A stretch of DNA of 64,000 bases from Pseudomonadota bacterium (GTDB taxonomy: Bacteria; Pseudomonadota; Alphaproteobacteria; Sphingomonadales; Sphingomonadaceae): the NCBI GenBank assembly GCA_023458055.1, contig JAEXAW010000044.1, forward strand, positions 73,695 through 137,694, in the 5' to 3' direction. The position numbers and the translations under genes are program-made. Positions 1 to 8,708 of this stretch are shown here, piece after piece (within the stretch, counting starts at the first letter, position 1; the number at the start of each line of letters is the position of its first letter). The notes below the pieces were generated by a model that searched no databases, was not told where the DNA came from, and saw only the letters and a list, made by a program, of their open reading frames with translations.

Positions 1-1225
1 GAGCGAGTTCTCCATCAACCGTCATCGTCTTGGCATGGAGGAGACCGTCCCGAAATTCGTGAATGTGGACGCCAGCTTCGATAAGGCCGGGATAATCGCT
101 CAGGCTAATCGCGCGCACGATAGTCGAATCATTGCGTTGGGGTAAGATGAGATCAACCCTGACGCCGCGTCGGGCGGCGGTCGAAAGTGCCGCCAGAATG
201 GCACCATCGGGCACAAAATAGGGCGTGGTGATGCATAAGGTACGCGTCGCGGCATAGATGATCGAAACGAACAGATTGGCCATGATCTCGTGCGTGTCGA
301 ATGGACCGCAGCCCATGCCTTGCACGCAGACGCCGTTTATGGTGTCCGACGGAGGTGGCAACACCAGCATAGCGCTTAAATCTTCCCCGCTTGAAGTTTC
401 CCAGCCGGAAAGAAACAAAGCCTGCATTTCAAGTGCAATCGGTCCTTCGAACCGGACTAATATATCCACCCATGGCGCAAAGCGCGGCTTCACCTCGAAT
501 GCGGCATCGGCGCAATTCTGGCTCCCGACGAAGGTAATGCGATTATCAATGACCATGATCTTCCTGTGGTCGCGCAGGTCAATCCGGCCTGCTCCGAGTC
601 CCCAAGCAATCATGCTTTCATGGAGTGTGCGCACAAGATGCACGCCCGCGTCGCGCAAATCCTGCCAATGCGCTGAATCAATAAACGCGCGCGATCCGAT
701 CGCGTCGGCCATCACCCGACACATGATCCCGCGCCTCGCCGCGCGCATCACCGCATCCTTGATGAGCAATCCGTTGCGGTCGGCGAGCCAAATGTAAAAG
801 CCGAGATGGACGCTCTCTTGCGCCGCCTCAATGTCAGCGGCGAGCGTCGCCATCGCCACGTCGGCATCGGCCATCAACTCCGCATGATTGCCTGACACTG
901 GCGGGAGGCCACAGCTGCGGTGAAGCAAAGTTGCAATCGAGCGGGCTGGTTCGCTGGTCGGCAGGCAAACAACGCCCGCCGTCGTTAGGGCTTCATCCGC
1001 TGTTTGGGTCGCCCGCGCCAGCGCTGCTTCACCAGCGAGACGCTTCTTTTTCGGCATATAGCGTTCGCCGAACATCAGATAGGCGACCACGCCTCCCACC
1101 GGGAACAGCAACAACGCCAACACCCAGGTCGAACGGGACGCAGGCGCCCTCGATGGACCGCTCAACACGCGCACGACAAAGCCCAAGTGAATAAGGAGGA
1201 TGCCAATCGAAAGCGCGACGGCCAC
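1..1225 (-). CDS. cls: Cardiolipin synthase, phospholipase D family (3' end outside window)
   Basis: Joins two phosphatidylglycerol molecules into cardiolipin plus glycerol at the inner membrane. Two catalytic HxKx4D motifs are in one frame: HRKIMVID at 545-568 (about residue 220) and HAKTMTVD at 14-37 (about residue 397), the spacing expected of bacterial Cls. The N-terminus carries two hydrophobic stretches (near ALSIGILLIHLGFVV and WVLALLLFPVGGVVAYLMF) followed by the GERYMPKKKR region typical of the family. I place the start at the GTG at 1225, 12 bases beyond the nadE stop; no ATG lies in frame nearby, so the start is less sure than the identity. The gene runs off the left edge with the second HKD just inside. 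It probably forms an operon with nadE. Confidence 0.88.
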   Translation of the reverse strand, partial: MAVALSIGILLIHLGFVVRVLSGPSRAPASRSTWVLALLLFPVGGVVAYLMFGERYMPKKKRLAGEAALARATQTADEALTTAGVVCLPTSEPARSIATLLHRSCGLPPVSGNHAELMADADVAMATLAADIEAAQESVHLGFYIWLADRNGLLIKDAVMRAARRGIMCRVMADAIGSRAFIDSAHWQDLRDAGVHLVRTLHESMIAWGLGAGRIDLRDHRKIMVIDNRITFVGSQNCADAAFEVKPRFAPWVDILVRFEGPIALEMQALFLSGWETSSGEDLSAMLVLPPPSDTINGVCVQGMGCGPFDTHEIMANLFVSIIYAATRTLCITTPYFVPDGAILAALSTAARRGVRVDLILPQRNDSTIVRAISLSDYPGLIEAGVHIHEFRDGLLHAKTMTVDGELA

Positions 1226-1236
1226 CGGCTTGCGCC

Positions 1237-2916
1237 TTATCCGGTACGAAACGCGTTGGTGATGGGATAGCGGCGGTCGCGACCGAAGTTGCGTTTGCCC
1301 AGTTTGACGCCCGGGGGGGCCTGGCGGCGCTTATATTCGGCGATGTTGAGCAGCTTTTCGATGCGTGCCACGGTGTCGCGCTCAAATCCTGCCTTGCCCT
1401 TATTGTCCGCAACAATCGCATCGACCGACATATCCTGTTCGACGAGGCCGAGCAGAATGGGATCGAGCACGTCATAAGGCGGCAGGCTGTCCGAATCCTT
1501 CTGGTCGGGGCGCAATTCCGCGCTGGGCGGCTTGGTGATAATCGATTCGGGCATCACCGGACCATCGACGCCAAGTCCGAGACGCGGCTTATGGGCATTG
1601 CGCCATTTGGAAACCGCAAAAACGGTAGTTTTATAGGCATCCTTCAACGGATTATAACCACCCGCCATATCGCCATAAATGGTGGCATAGCCAACCGACA
1701 TCTCGCTCTTGTTGCCGGTAGTAAGGAGCATGTGTCCGAATTTGTTGGAGAGCGCCATCAAGGTGACGCCGCGAATGCGCGACTGGATATTTTCTTCCGT
1801 TATATCCACCTCAACATCGGAAAAGCTGCCAGCCAGCATCTGATCGAAGGCTTCGACCGCCGGGATGATCGGGATAACCTCGTGGCGGCATCCGATCATC
1901 TCTGCACAGGCCGCGGCATCATCGAGGCTCGCCTGACTGGTGAAGCGTGACGGCAACATCACGCACCAAACCCGGTCCGGCCCCAGCGCATCGGCGGCAA
2001 TTGCAGCGCAAATCGCACTGTCGATGCCGCCGGAAAGGCCGAGCACCACGCCCGGAAAGCGGTTGGTATCGACATAATCGCGAAGGCCAATCATCATCGC
2101 ATGATAGGTGTCCGCAGGATGGGGTTCGAGTTTGGCGATCTCGCCTTGTTCGCACACCCACCCCTTATCCATACGGTTCCAACGCGTGATGCGCACCGCT
2201 TCTTCCCAGTCAGGTAATTGGTGGGCCAGCGCACCATCAGCGTTGAGCACGAACGAGCAGCCGTCAAATACCAATTCATCCTGCCCGCCCACGCGATTGA
2301 GGAAAATGAGCGGGAGACCGGTTTCCTTGACCCGCACCACCGCAACGCCTTCGTGGCGCAGATCATCCTTGTCGATTTCATAAGGGCTGCCATGCGGCGC
2401 GATGAGGATTTCCGCGCCCTGCCTGGAAAGATGACCGCACACGGTCGGGAACCAGATGTCCTCGCAGATAGGAACGCCAAGCTTGACGCCCTTGAACAGG
2501 AGCGGTTCGGGCAGCGGCCCTGCCGAGAAATTCCGCTTTTCGTCAAACACGCCATAATTGGGAAGCTCATGCTTGAGCGTCAGCCCCGCGACCTTGCCGT
2601 CAGCCAGTAGCATCTCGGCATTATAGAGCCGGCCTTCTTCGCTCCGATATACCGTGCCGACCAGCATGGCCGCGCCGCCATCCGCTGTCGCCTCGGCCAT
2701 CCGTGCAAGCTCCACTGCGGCGCGTTCGGCAAGCGCAGGCTTCTGGTACAAATCCTCCGCCGGATAGCCGATGAGCTGCATTTCGGGAAAGACGATGAGG
2801 TCAACGCCCTCGCTCTTCAGCGCTTCGCGATGTGCAAGCATCCTGTCGGCATTGCCGGCAAGATCGCCGACACGCTGATTGGATTGGACGAGGGCGATAG
2901 TGAGGCGGTCTGTCAT
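1237..2916 (-). CDS. nadE: Glutamine-dependent NAD(+) synthetase
   Basis: Last step of NAD synthesis: amidates deamido-NAD with glutamine as ammonia source, in the cytoplasm. At 559 residues it is the long, two-domain form. The N-terminal nitrilase-type glutaminase shows the catalytic triad: Glu in VFPEMQLIGYPAEDL (about 45), Lys in LKHELPNYGVF (about 115) and Cys in GVPICEDIWFP (about 151). The C-terminal synthetase domain has the PP-loop VLGLSGGIDSA (about 295) and later GNKSEMSVGYATIYGDMAGG. The ATG at 2916 opens the nitrilase domain directly. It lies 31 bases after the DUF2306 gene stop position and 12 bases before cls, so all three leftward genes may be cotranscribed. Confidence 0.96.
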   Translation of the reverse strand: MTDRLTIALVQSNQRVGDLAGNADRMLAHREALKSEGVDLIVFPEMQLIGYPAEDLYQKPALAERAAVELARMAEATADGGAAMLVGTVYRSEEGRLYNAEMLLADGKVAGLTLKHELPNYGVFDEKRNFSAGPLPEPLLFKGVKLGVPICEDIWFPTVCGHLSRQGAEILIAPHGSPYEIDKDDLRHEGVAVVRVKETGLPLIFLNRVGGQDELVFDGCSFVLNADGALAHQLPDWEEAVRITRWNRMDKGWVCEQGEIAKLEPHPADTYHAMMIGLRDYVDTNRFPGVVLGLSGGIDSAICAAIAADALGPDRVWCVMLPSRFTSQASLDDAAACAEMIGCRHEVIPIIPAVEAFDQMLAGSFSDVEVDITEENIQSRIRGVTLMALSNKFGHMLLTTGNKSEMSVGYATIYGDMAGGYNPLKDAYKTTVFAVSKWRNAHKPRLGLGVDGPVMPESIITKPPSAELRPDQKDSDSLPPYDVLDPILLGLVEQDMSVDAIVADNKGKAGFERDTVARIEKLLNIAEYKRRQAPPGVKLGKRNFGRDRRYPITNAFRTG

Positions 2917-2947
2917 GCGTCTCTGTTTAGGACGCGCGACGCTGAAT

Positions 2948-3442
2948 TCAACCGAAGATCAGCGTGCCCATGATCCGTCCTGGCATCATCGCGAACAGTC
3001 CGGCGACGCAGAGGCTGATATAGGCCGTGCGCATTGAGCTTAAATGCGCGTCAATCCGGCCATGGCGGGCGTGCCACATGGCAAAGGGGATGGAAACAAG
3101 GGTAACCGCAGACAACCAGTGAATGAAGCTGATCCCGCCGGTGAGCGTGCGAATCCAGAAACTGTCAATGGCCGTCACGAGCATCAGTGCCGCCCAGATA
3201 CGGCCAGTAAGACGATGGACGGATGTGCCCTTGGGGCGCCACAACACCCACGCACCGAGCAAAAGCGCCGGGATCACTGTCGTCAGATGGACGATGATGG
3301 CTAGCTGCGGTGTCTTATAGTCGCTCTGATTTCCGGTCAGCAGTTGGAGCAAGCCCACCATGGCGGCGGCGAGCCCAAAATTGATGGCGTGGTCTTTGAT
3401 GCGCGAACGTTTGATGGGCGTGTTAACGCTGGCAGCGTTCAT
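2948..3442 (-). CDS. DUF2306 family membrane protein
   Basis: Small integral membrane protein of about 164 residues with four predicted transmembrane segments (for example NFGLAAAMVGLLQLL, VIPALLLGAWVLW, SFIHWLSAVTLVSIPFAMW, YISLCVAGLFAMMPG). The family signature is visible as HRLTGRIWA, then a short loop, then SSMRTAYISLCVAGLFAMMPGR. No enzymatic function is established for the family. I start it at the ATG at 3442 (MNAASVNT), which has a GAGG ribosome-binding site; the open frame upstream only reads through the divergent regulator gene. It is divergent from a LytTR-domain regulator, an arrangement that hints the regulator controls it. Confidence 0.75.
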   Translation of the reverse strand: MNAASVNTPIKRSRIKDHAINFGLAAAMVGLLQLLTGNQSDYKTPQLAIIVHLTTVIPALLLGAWVLWRPKGTSVHRLTGRIWAALMLVTAIDSFWIRTLTGGISFIHWLSAVTLVSIPFAMWHARHGRIDAHLSSMRTAYISLCVAGLFAMMPGRIMGTLIFG

Positions 3443-3600
3443 AGTTGATGTCCTCATTGGCAAATGTTTGTGCTGGCCTTCGACCTTGCGCTGTGCGATT
3501 CTGTCTGCAAGCGGCCTTGCGTGAAGCGGACCTATTTGTTCGTGAACAGCGCCCATTGCCCGTTGACGATGCGCGAACGGGCACACATAAAGCCGCGAAT

Positions 3601-4398
3601 ATGCTCAGAAAAACCGTCGTCGAGATTGTCATCCTGACCGCCATCGGCGCGGTGCTCGCCTTTATCGGACCGTTTGGCAGCTTCGCGCTGCCCCTGACGA
3701 CACGGTTGCTTTATTGGATAGCGTTATTGTTGATCGGCTTTCCGTTGTTTCGTGCGAGCGGAACCCTAGCCCGTTGGCTGGCGCAAACCAGTCACGTCCC
3801 CGAAGCCTTGGCCACGTTGGTCACAATAGCGCTCGCGGCGGTACCGATGACTTTTATCGTCGCTTTGTTCTTTTATTGGAATTTCGTTTTGCCAGCGCGG
3901 GTCGACTGGACAGAAGTGGGCGAGATATTCCTCCAAGTGTGGATCATCGCCGCACTGGTCGTTGGCAGTGTCCGGCTGATTTTCGCCGCGCCCCAAGACG
4001 CCCAAGACCTGCCGCTTGGTGCCGAGGGGAGCAGCCCTAGCCTGCAAAGTGGCACCCCAACAAAGTATGTTGCTCCTCCCCCACCTCCTTCATTCCACCG
4101 CCTTGATCTCCCGCCGGGCTTTGGACCTGTGCTCGCGTTGCAGAGCGAGGACCACTATGTCCGTGTCCACGGAGAACGGCGCAGCCACTTGATACTTATC
4201 CGCCTGCGTGATGCGATCACGCTGATGCCTGTGGATGCTGGCCTACAGGTGCACCGCAGTTGGTGGGTGGCGAAGGATGCCGTTGTCCAAAGCCGACGTG
4301 AAGGTCGCAGTGCCCTGTTGTTTTTGGCTGACGGCACCGCAATCCCGGTGTCGCGCGATAATATCGCGACGGCAAGGGCAGCAGGCTTGCTCACTTGA
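3601..4398 (+). CDS. Membrane-anchored LytTR-family transcriptional regulator
   Basis: About 265 residues. The first half contains four hydrophobic segments (VEIVILTAIGAVLAFIG, LLYWIALLLIGFPLF, ALATLVTIALAAVPMTFIVALFF, LQVWIIAALVVGSVRLIFA). After a proline-rich linker, the C-terminal 100 residues match a LytTR DNA-binding domain: ALQSEDHYVRVHGERRSHLI, LRDAITLM, VHRSWWVAKDAV and VSRDNIATAR. Membrane-bound LytTR proteins of this kind act without a separate histidine kinase. The start at 3601 (MLRKTVVE) is chosen because it opens the first membrane segment; the frame is open further upstream to 3445, but that stretch overlaps the divergent DUF2306 promoter. The target gene is probably the DUF2306 gene (inference). 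Confidence 0.8.
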   Translation: MLRKTVVEIVILTAIGAVLAFIGPFGSFALPLTTRLLYWIALLLIGFPLFRASGTLARWLAQTSHVPEALATLVTIALAAVPMTFIVALFFYWNFVLPARVDWTEVGEIFLQVWIIAALVVGSVRLIFAAPQDAQDLPLGAEGSSPSLQSGTPTKYVAPPPPPSFHRLDLPPGFGPVLALQSEDHYVRVHGERRSHLILIRLRDAITLMPVDAGLQVHRSWWVAKDAVVQSRREGRSALLFLADGTAIPVSRDNIATARAAGLLT

Positions 4399-4505
4399 TT
4401 GTTGCCGATCTGTTGGAAGTCCATCTTGGGCTTTCCCTCTCATCGAATGCTGGCTAAAGGGGCGCGCATAGCGCCAGCAGTACCAGCCCATGGGGAGCCT
4501 TCCAG

Positions 4506-5441
4506 ATGAAATTGATGACCGGCAACAGCAATCTTCCGCTCGCCAAGGCCGTTGCCGAATATCTTGATATTCGCCTCACCGATGCGAGCGTCCGCCGCTT
4601 TGCTGACGAGGAAGTGTTCGTCGAAATCCATGAAAATGTCCGCGGCGAAGATGTGTTCGTGCTGCAATCAACCAGCTATCCGGCGAACGACAATCTGATG
4701 GAATTGCTGATCATGATTGATGCGCTGCGCCGCGCTTCGGCCAAGCGCATCACGGCAGTTCTTCCTTATTTCGGATATGCGCGCCAGGATCGCAAGCCGG
4801 GGCCGCGTACGCCGATTTCGGCCAAGCTGGTGGCAAACCTCATTACCGAAGCCGGGGCAGACCGCGTGCTCGCGCTTGATCTCCATGCCGGGCAAATTCA
4901 GGGCTTCTTTGATATTCCGACCGATAATCTGTTTGCAGCGCCCGTAATGGCGGCCGACATTCTTGCGCGCTTCGGTGGCCGCGACCTGATGGTCGTTTCG
5001 CCTGACGTTGGTGGCGTGGTTCGCGCCCGTGCGCTTGCCAAGCGGCTTGACAATGCTCAACTCGCTATCGTCGACAAGCGCCGCGAACGGGCAGGCGAAT
5101 CCGAGGTCATGAACATCATCGGTGATGTGACCGGACGTTTTTGCATCCTTATCGACGATATCGTCGATTCCGCCGGAACGCTCTGTAATGCTGCTGCAGC
5201 GCTGAAGGCGGGCGGGGCGGAAGAGGTGGTTGCTTATTGTACCCATGGCGTCCTGTCCGGCGGGGCCGTGGCGCGCGTTGATGGGTCGCAGTTGAAAGAA
5301 CTGGTGATCACCGATTCGATCCTCGGCACCGGGGCTGAGCAGGCATCGGAGAAAATTCGCCACCTCGGCATCGCGCCGCTGATAGGTGAAGCGATCAAGC
5401 GTATCGCGGACGAAAGTTCGGTTTCGAGCCTGTTCGACTGA
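4506..5441 (+). CDS. prs: Ribose-phosphate pyrophosphokinase
   Basis: Makes PRPP from ribose-5-phosphate and ATP, the precursor of purines, pyrimidines, NAD, histidine and tryptophan. The protein is 311 residues, normal for the class I enzyme. It begins MKLMTGNSNLPLAKAVAEYL, shows FADEEVFVEIHENVRGEDVF, the metal-binding DLHAGQIQGFF and the PRPP-binding loop ILIDDIVDSAGTLCNAA. The ATG at 4506 is preceded by a GGGGAG ribosome-binding site. It stands alone, about 100 bases after the LytTR gene and 80 bases ahead of the small zinc-finger gene. Confidence 0.97.
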   Translation: MKLMTGNSNLPLAKAVAEYLDIRLTDASVRRFADEEVFVEIHENVRGEDVFVLQSTSYPANDNLMELLIMIDALRRASAKRITAVLPYFGYARQDRKPGPRTPISAKLVANLITEAGADRVLALDLHAGQIQGFFDIPTDNLFAAPVMAADILARFGGRDLMVVSPDVGGVVRARALAKRLDNAQLAIVDKRRERAGESEVMNIIGDVTGRFCILIDDIVDSAGTLCNAAAALKAGGAEEVVAYCTHGVLSGGAVARVDGSQLKELVITDSILGTGAEQASEKIRHLGIAPLIGEAIKRIADESSVSSLFD

Positions 5442-5524
5442 TCAGATCACCCTTATTCTTCTAACAAGGTTTCGCGCTCCATCGCTTGCGGGCGGCGCGT
5501 CAAATAGGTAAAAGCATTTTCTCT

Positions 5525-5719
5525 ATGAAACAGCATGATGCTCCTGAAACCATCCGTGTCACCAAAGCCCGCGTGAGTTGCGACGGGTCCAGCGATATTC
5601 CCGGCGGCAATACGCTTGGCCATCCGCGAGTTTGGCTCGAAATTGATGAAAAAGGCTTTGTCGAATGCGGCTATTGTGATCGCCGTTTCGTGCTGCAGGG
5701 CGGTCCGGCCGATCATTGA
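5525..5719 (+). CDS. CHCC zinc-finger domain protein (NDUFS6-like)
   Basis: A 64-residue protein with the Cys-His-Cys-Cys zinc-finger pattern: Cys in RVSCDGSS, His in LGHPRVWLEI, then CGYCDRRFVL. This family is the bacterial relative of the mitochondrial complex I subunit NDUFS6 and is common in alphaproteobacteria as a free-standing protein. The start is taken at the ATG at 5525 (MKQHDAPETIRV); the frame is open up to 5486 but the extra residues do not look like the family. No good Shine-Dalgarno sequence is visible. An accessory role around respiratory complex I is known for the mitochondrial relative only. Confidence 0.82.
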   Translation: MKQHDAPETIRVTKARVSCDGSSDIPGGNTLGHPRVWLEIDEKGFVECGYCDRRFVLQGGPADH

Positions 5720-5778
5720 TCGGCCCCTTCGCGGGTTTGCGCTAGGAAGTTTGAGTTGCGCAACCTATATCGGCCATC

Positions 5779-7200
5779 ATGACTGATCCCCGATCCTTTC
5801 TTTACCGCCCCGATATGCTTGATCCTGACGCGGCGCTGCGCCTGACGCGCGAAGCGCTGGCCCGGACCGATGATGGGGAACTCTATCTTCAATATATCGC
5901 CAATGAGAGCTTCGTGTTCGACGACGGGCGGCTGAAGGGCGCCGATTATTCGACCAATGGCGGCTTTGGTCTGCGCGGGGTGACCGGCGAAATGACGGGC
6001 TTTGCCCATGCCAATGAAATAAGCGAAGCCGCGATCCGCCGCGCGGCCGATACGTTGAGCCTGCTCGATCCCGCCACGGCAACCCCCGCTGCGGCGCCGA
6101 TCCGTACCAACAAGCATCTCTATACGGACGGCAATCCGCTTGAGTTGGTTCCGTTCGCCGAAAAAGTGGCATTGTGCCAGAAGATCGACGCTGCGGCGCG
6201 CGCGCGCGATCCGCGCGTTTCGCAGGTCTCCGTCGTGCTGTCAGGCTCATGGAGCGTGGTTGAAATCGTGCGCGCCGATGGTTTTGTCGCGACGGATGTA
6301 CGCCCGATGGTGCGCTTGAATGTCTCGATCGTCGTCGAGCAAAATGGTCGCCGCGAAAGCGGCAGCTATGGTACGGGCGGCCGCTATCTTTATGGTCGCT
6401 TGTTCGAGGATGCGACGGCTGAGCACGCGATCAACGAAGCCTTGGCGCAGGCGCTCACCAATTTGGAATCGGTCGACGCCCCAGCAGGCGAGATGACCGT
6501 TCTGGTCGGCGCAGGCTGGCCGGGCGTGTTGCTCCATGAAGCGGTCGGTCATGGCCTGGAAGGCGATTTCAACCGCAAGGGTACCTCGGCCTTTTCGGGG
6601 CGCATCGGTGAGCGCGTCGCGGCACCCGGCGTGACCGTGGTCGATGACGGCACCATCGCCGACCGACGGGGTTCGCTTTCCATCGACGATGAAGGAACGC
6701 CGAGCCAGGAAAATATCCTGATCGAAGACGGCATCCTTAAAATGTATATTCAGGATCGTTTGAACGCGCGGCTGATGGGTGTCCCTGCAACCGGTAATGG
6801 ACGGCGCGAATCCTATGCGCACGCACCGATGCCGCGCATGACCAACACCTTCATGCGCTCTGGCAATGACGATCCCGCCGAGTTGATGAGCCGGGTCAAG
6901 AACGGCATTTATGCCAAGAATTTTGGCGGCGGCCAGGTCGATATCGTGTCGGGCAAGTTCGTCTTTTCCTGCACCGAGGCCTATAAAATCGAAAATGGCA
7001 AGCTCGGCGCGCCGATCAAGGGCGCAACGCTGATCGGCGATGGGCCGACCGCGCTCACCAAAGTCACCGGTATTGGCAATGATATGAAACTGGATGACGG
7101 CGTGGGCGTATGCGGTAAGGGTGGCCAGTCGGTTCCGGTTGGCGTTGGCCAGCCGTCGCTGCTGGTGGAAGGACTGACGGTTGGAGGCACGGCGGCGTGA
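5779..7200 (+). CDS. tldD: Metalloprotease TldD
   Basis: TldD, 473 residues, is the zinc-protease subunit of the TldD/E (PmbA) complex that degrades unfolded peptides and matures some modified peptides. The catalytic HExxxH motif is present as LLHEAVGHGLEGDF at about residue 255, and the family-typical RMTNTFMRSG and GIYAKNFGGGQVD follow. No partner tldE/pmbA is in this window, so the partner is presumably elsewhere. The ATG at 5779 lies 59 bases after the zinc-finger gene. The next gene starts 35 bases after its stop and may share its transcript. Confidence 0.95.
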   Translation: MTDPRSFLYRPDMLDPDAALRLTREALARTDDGELYLQYIANESFVFDDGRLKGADYSTNGGFGLRGVTGEMTGFAHANEISEAAIRRAADTLSLLDPATATPAAAPIRTNKHLYTDGNPLELVPFAEKVALCQKIDAAARARDPRVSQVSVVLSGSWSVVEIVRADGFVATDVRPMVRLNVSIVVEQNGRRESGSYGTGGRYLYGRLFEDATAEHAINEALAQALTNLESVDAPAGEMTVLVGAGWPGVLLHEAVGHGLEGDFNRKGTSAFSGRIGERVAAPGVTVVDDGTIADRRGSLSIDDEGTPSQENILIEDGILKMYIQDRLNARLMGVPATGNGRRESYAHAPMPRMTNTFMRSGNDDPAELMSRVKNGIYAKNFGGGQVDIVSGKFVFSCTEAYKIENGKLGAPIKGATLIGDGPTALTKVTGIGNDMKLDDGVGVCGKGGQSVPVGVGQPSLLVEGLTVGGTAA

Positions 7201-7235
7201 TCTCCAACGCGATACGCGCTTGGAAGGAATGACAG

Positions 7236-7826
7236 ATGAGCCGTGCCGATGAACAAGACGAGGACATGTTCGTCTCGCCCGATAGCGTGCCGCAAGACTG
7301 GGCGCGGCAATTGCTGGACTTCTGGTTCAACGCGCATGGCCGCAGCGACTGGTTCGGCGGTGGGTCGGCCTTTGACGAGAAAGTAGCGCGTTTTGCGGAT
7401 TGGCGCACGGCGCTTCGTAGCCAGCCTGCAAACTCCTTCCTGACCGACCCCGACACGGCGCGCGCTGCTATCCTGTTGTTCGATCAGATGCCACGCAACC
7501 TCTACCGCAAACAGTCCGAAGCCTTTGCGACCGACGAACTGGCGGTGCAGATTGCGCGCGGGGCGGTTAAACAAGGCTTTGATCAGGGCCTCGACGATGA
7601 TGCGCGTGCCTTTCTTTATATGCCGTTCGAGCATAGTGAAGATATAGACGACCAGCGCGAATCCCTCCGCCTGATGAATGCCATCAACGCGGATTATGGC
7701 AGTTTTGCGCAAAAGCATTTCGACATAATCGACCGTTTCGGACGCTTCCCGCATCGCAACGCCGCTCTTGGCCGGGAAACCCGCGAGGGCGAAGCGGAAG
7801 CGATCGCCCAAGGCGAAAACTGGTAA
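7236..7826 (+). CDS. DUF924 family protein
   Basis: A 196-residue soluble protein. It matches DUF924, whose hallmarks are visible in order: LLDFWFNAHGRSDWFGG, FADWRTALRS, AAILLFDQMPRNLYRK, and AFLYMPFEHSEDIDDQ. The family resembles tetratricopeptide-like helical proteins, but its function is not established. It has an AAGGA ribosome-binding site before the ATG at 7236. It is sandwiched between tldD and an EEP hydrolase gene with short gaps (35 and 17 bases), so the three are likely one transcript. Confidence 0.85.
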   Translation: MSRADEQDEDMFVSPDSVPQDWARQLLDFWFNAHGRSDWFGGGSAFDEKVARFADWRTALRSQPANSFLTDPDTARAAILLFDQMPRNLYRKQSEAFATDELAVQIARGAVKQGFDQGLDDDARAFLYMPFEHSEDIDDQRESLRLMNAINADYGSFAQKHFDIIDRFGRFPHRNAALGRETREGEAEAIAQGENW

Positions 7827-7843
7827 GACCTGCACCCGCCGCA

Positions 7844-8545
7844 ATGACCATCAAAGTTGCCAGCTATAATATTCGTAAAGCAATCGGGCTTGACCGTCGC
7901 CGCAGTCCGGAGCGCACGCTCGAGGTATTGTGCGAACTCGACGCCGACGTGATCGCCTTACAAGAAGCGGATCGCCGCTTCGGCGGGCGGGCAGCGGCCA
8001 TTCCGGTGCATATGCTGTTTGAGCATAGCCCCTATAAAGCGGTCCATCTTGACATGCGGCCGCAAAGCATCGGCTGGCATGGCAATGCGATCTTGGTGAA
8101 GAAGCACATCGAGGTCGAACATTGCGAGCCGGTTTATTTGCCAACGCTTGAACCGCGCGGGGCGGTTATGGCGGACCTGCGCGTCAATGGCGAGGCTTTG
8201 CGGGTGGTCGGCATGCATCTTGATCTTTCCGGCCTGTGGCGGCGACGGCAGGCCAAGGCGCTGTTGCATCACCTCGGCGCGTTACCGCGGTCCTTGCCAA
8301 CTGTGATGATGGGCGATCTTAACGAGTGGACCAATCGCGGCTGTCTCAAGGATTTCGCGATTGAGCATCAAGTCTTGCGTCCGGGACGGAGCTTTCACAG
8401 CCGCCGCCCGGTCGGTGAACTCGACCGCATCATCGTTTCCAACGATATCGCGATTGATGGTTGCGGGGTGCATCACAGTATCACCGCCTCGCGTGCCTCG
8501 GACCATCTTCCGATCTGGGCGGAGTTGCAGCTGCCTAAAAAATAG
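7844..8545 (+). CDS. Endonuclease/exonuclease/phosphatase (EEP) family protein
   Basis: A 233-residue protein of the EEP superfamily, metal-dependent phosphodiesterases that range from nucleases to sphingomyelinases. Conserved positions seen: VASYNIRKAIG (metal Asn), ALQEADRRFGG (metal Glu), VVGMHLDLSG (catalytic His), MMGDLNEW (Asp and Asn), LDRIIVS and RASDHLPIWAEL (catalytic Asp-His). It has no signal peptide, so it is probably cytoplasmic. The substrate cannot be read from the sequence; proteins of this size are often called phospholipase- or phosphatase-like. It begins 17 bases after the DUF924 gene. Confidence 0.82.
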   Translation: MTIKVASYNIRKAIGLDRRRSPERTLEVLCELDADVIALQEADRRFGGRAAAIPVHMLFEHSPYKAVHLDMRPQSIGWHGNAILVKKHIEVEHCEPVYLPTLEPRGAVMADLRVNGEALRVVGMHLDLSGLWRRRQAKALLHHLGALPRSLPTVMMGDLNEWTNRGCLKDFAIEHQVLRPGRSFHSRRPVGELDRIIVSNDIAIDGCGVHHSITASRASDHLPIWAELQLPKK

Positions 8546-8632
8546 GCAGGTGCGTGCGCGCACTGCTCAATAATCCGGCGGTGAATCGCAAACTTCCCTG
8601 ATTTTTTCTAACCAACGTTCCCCGTCGGCATG

Positions 8633-8649
8633 CTGGCACGCATGTTGCA
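8633..8649 (+). promoter_or_regulatory. Sigma-54 (RpoN) promoter of the ammonium transporter gene
   Basis: The sequence CTGGCACGCATGTTGCA matches the sigma-54 consensus, with GG at 8635-8636, exactly ten bases, then GC at 8647-8648. It lies 60 bases ahead of the amt start codon. Sigma-54 control of ammonium transporters, activated by NtrC under nitrogen shortage, is well established. A GC-rich palindrome, GTGCGCGCAC, near 8553-8562 might belong to an activator site, but I cannot assign it. Confidence 0.85.
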
Positions 8650-8708
8650 CTGCATCATTATCATACCCGCCGCAGCGTGGGGACCTTGAGCAGAAAAAGG
8701 GGACAAGA

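Noticed and set aside
1029..1475. 148-codon leftward frame over the nadE 3' end
   Set aside because: Shadow of nadE and cls in another frame; no family resemblance and no ribosome-binding site.
4668..5363. 231-codon frame antisense to prs
   Set aside because: Mirrors a highly conserved gene; composition is that of an antisense shadow.
8546..8632. NtrC binding site upstream of amt
   Set aside because: GTGCGCGCAC is palindromic but does not match the NtrC consensus spacing well enough to annotate.
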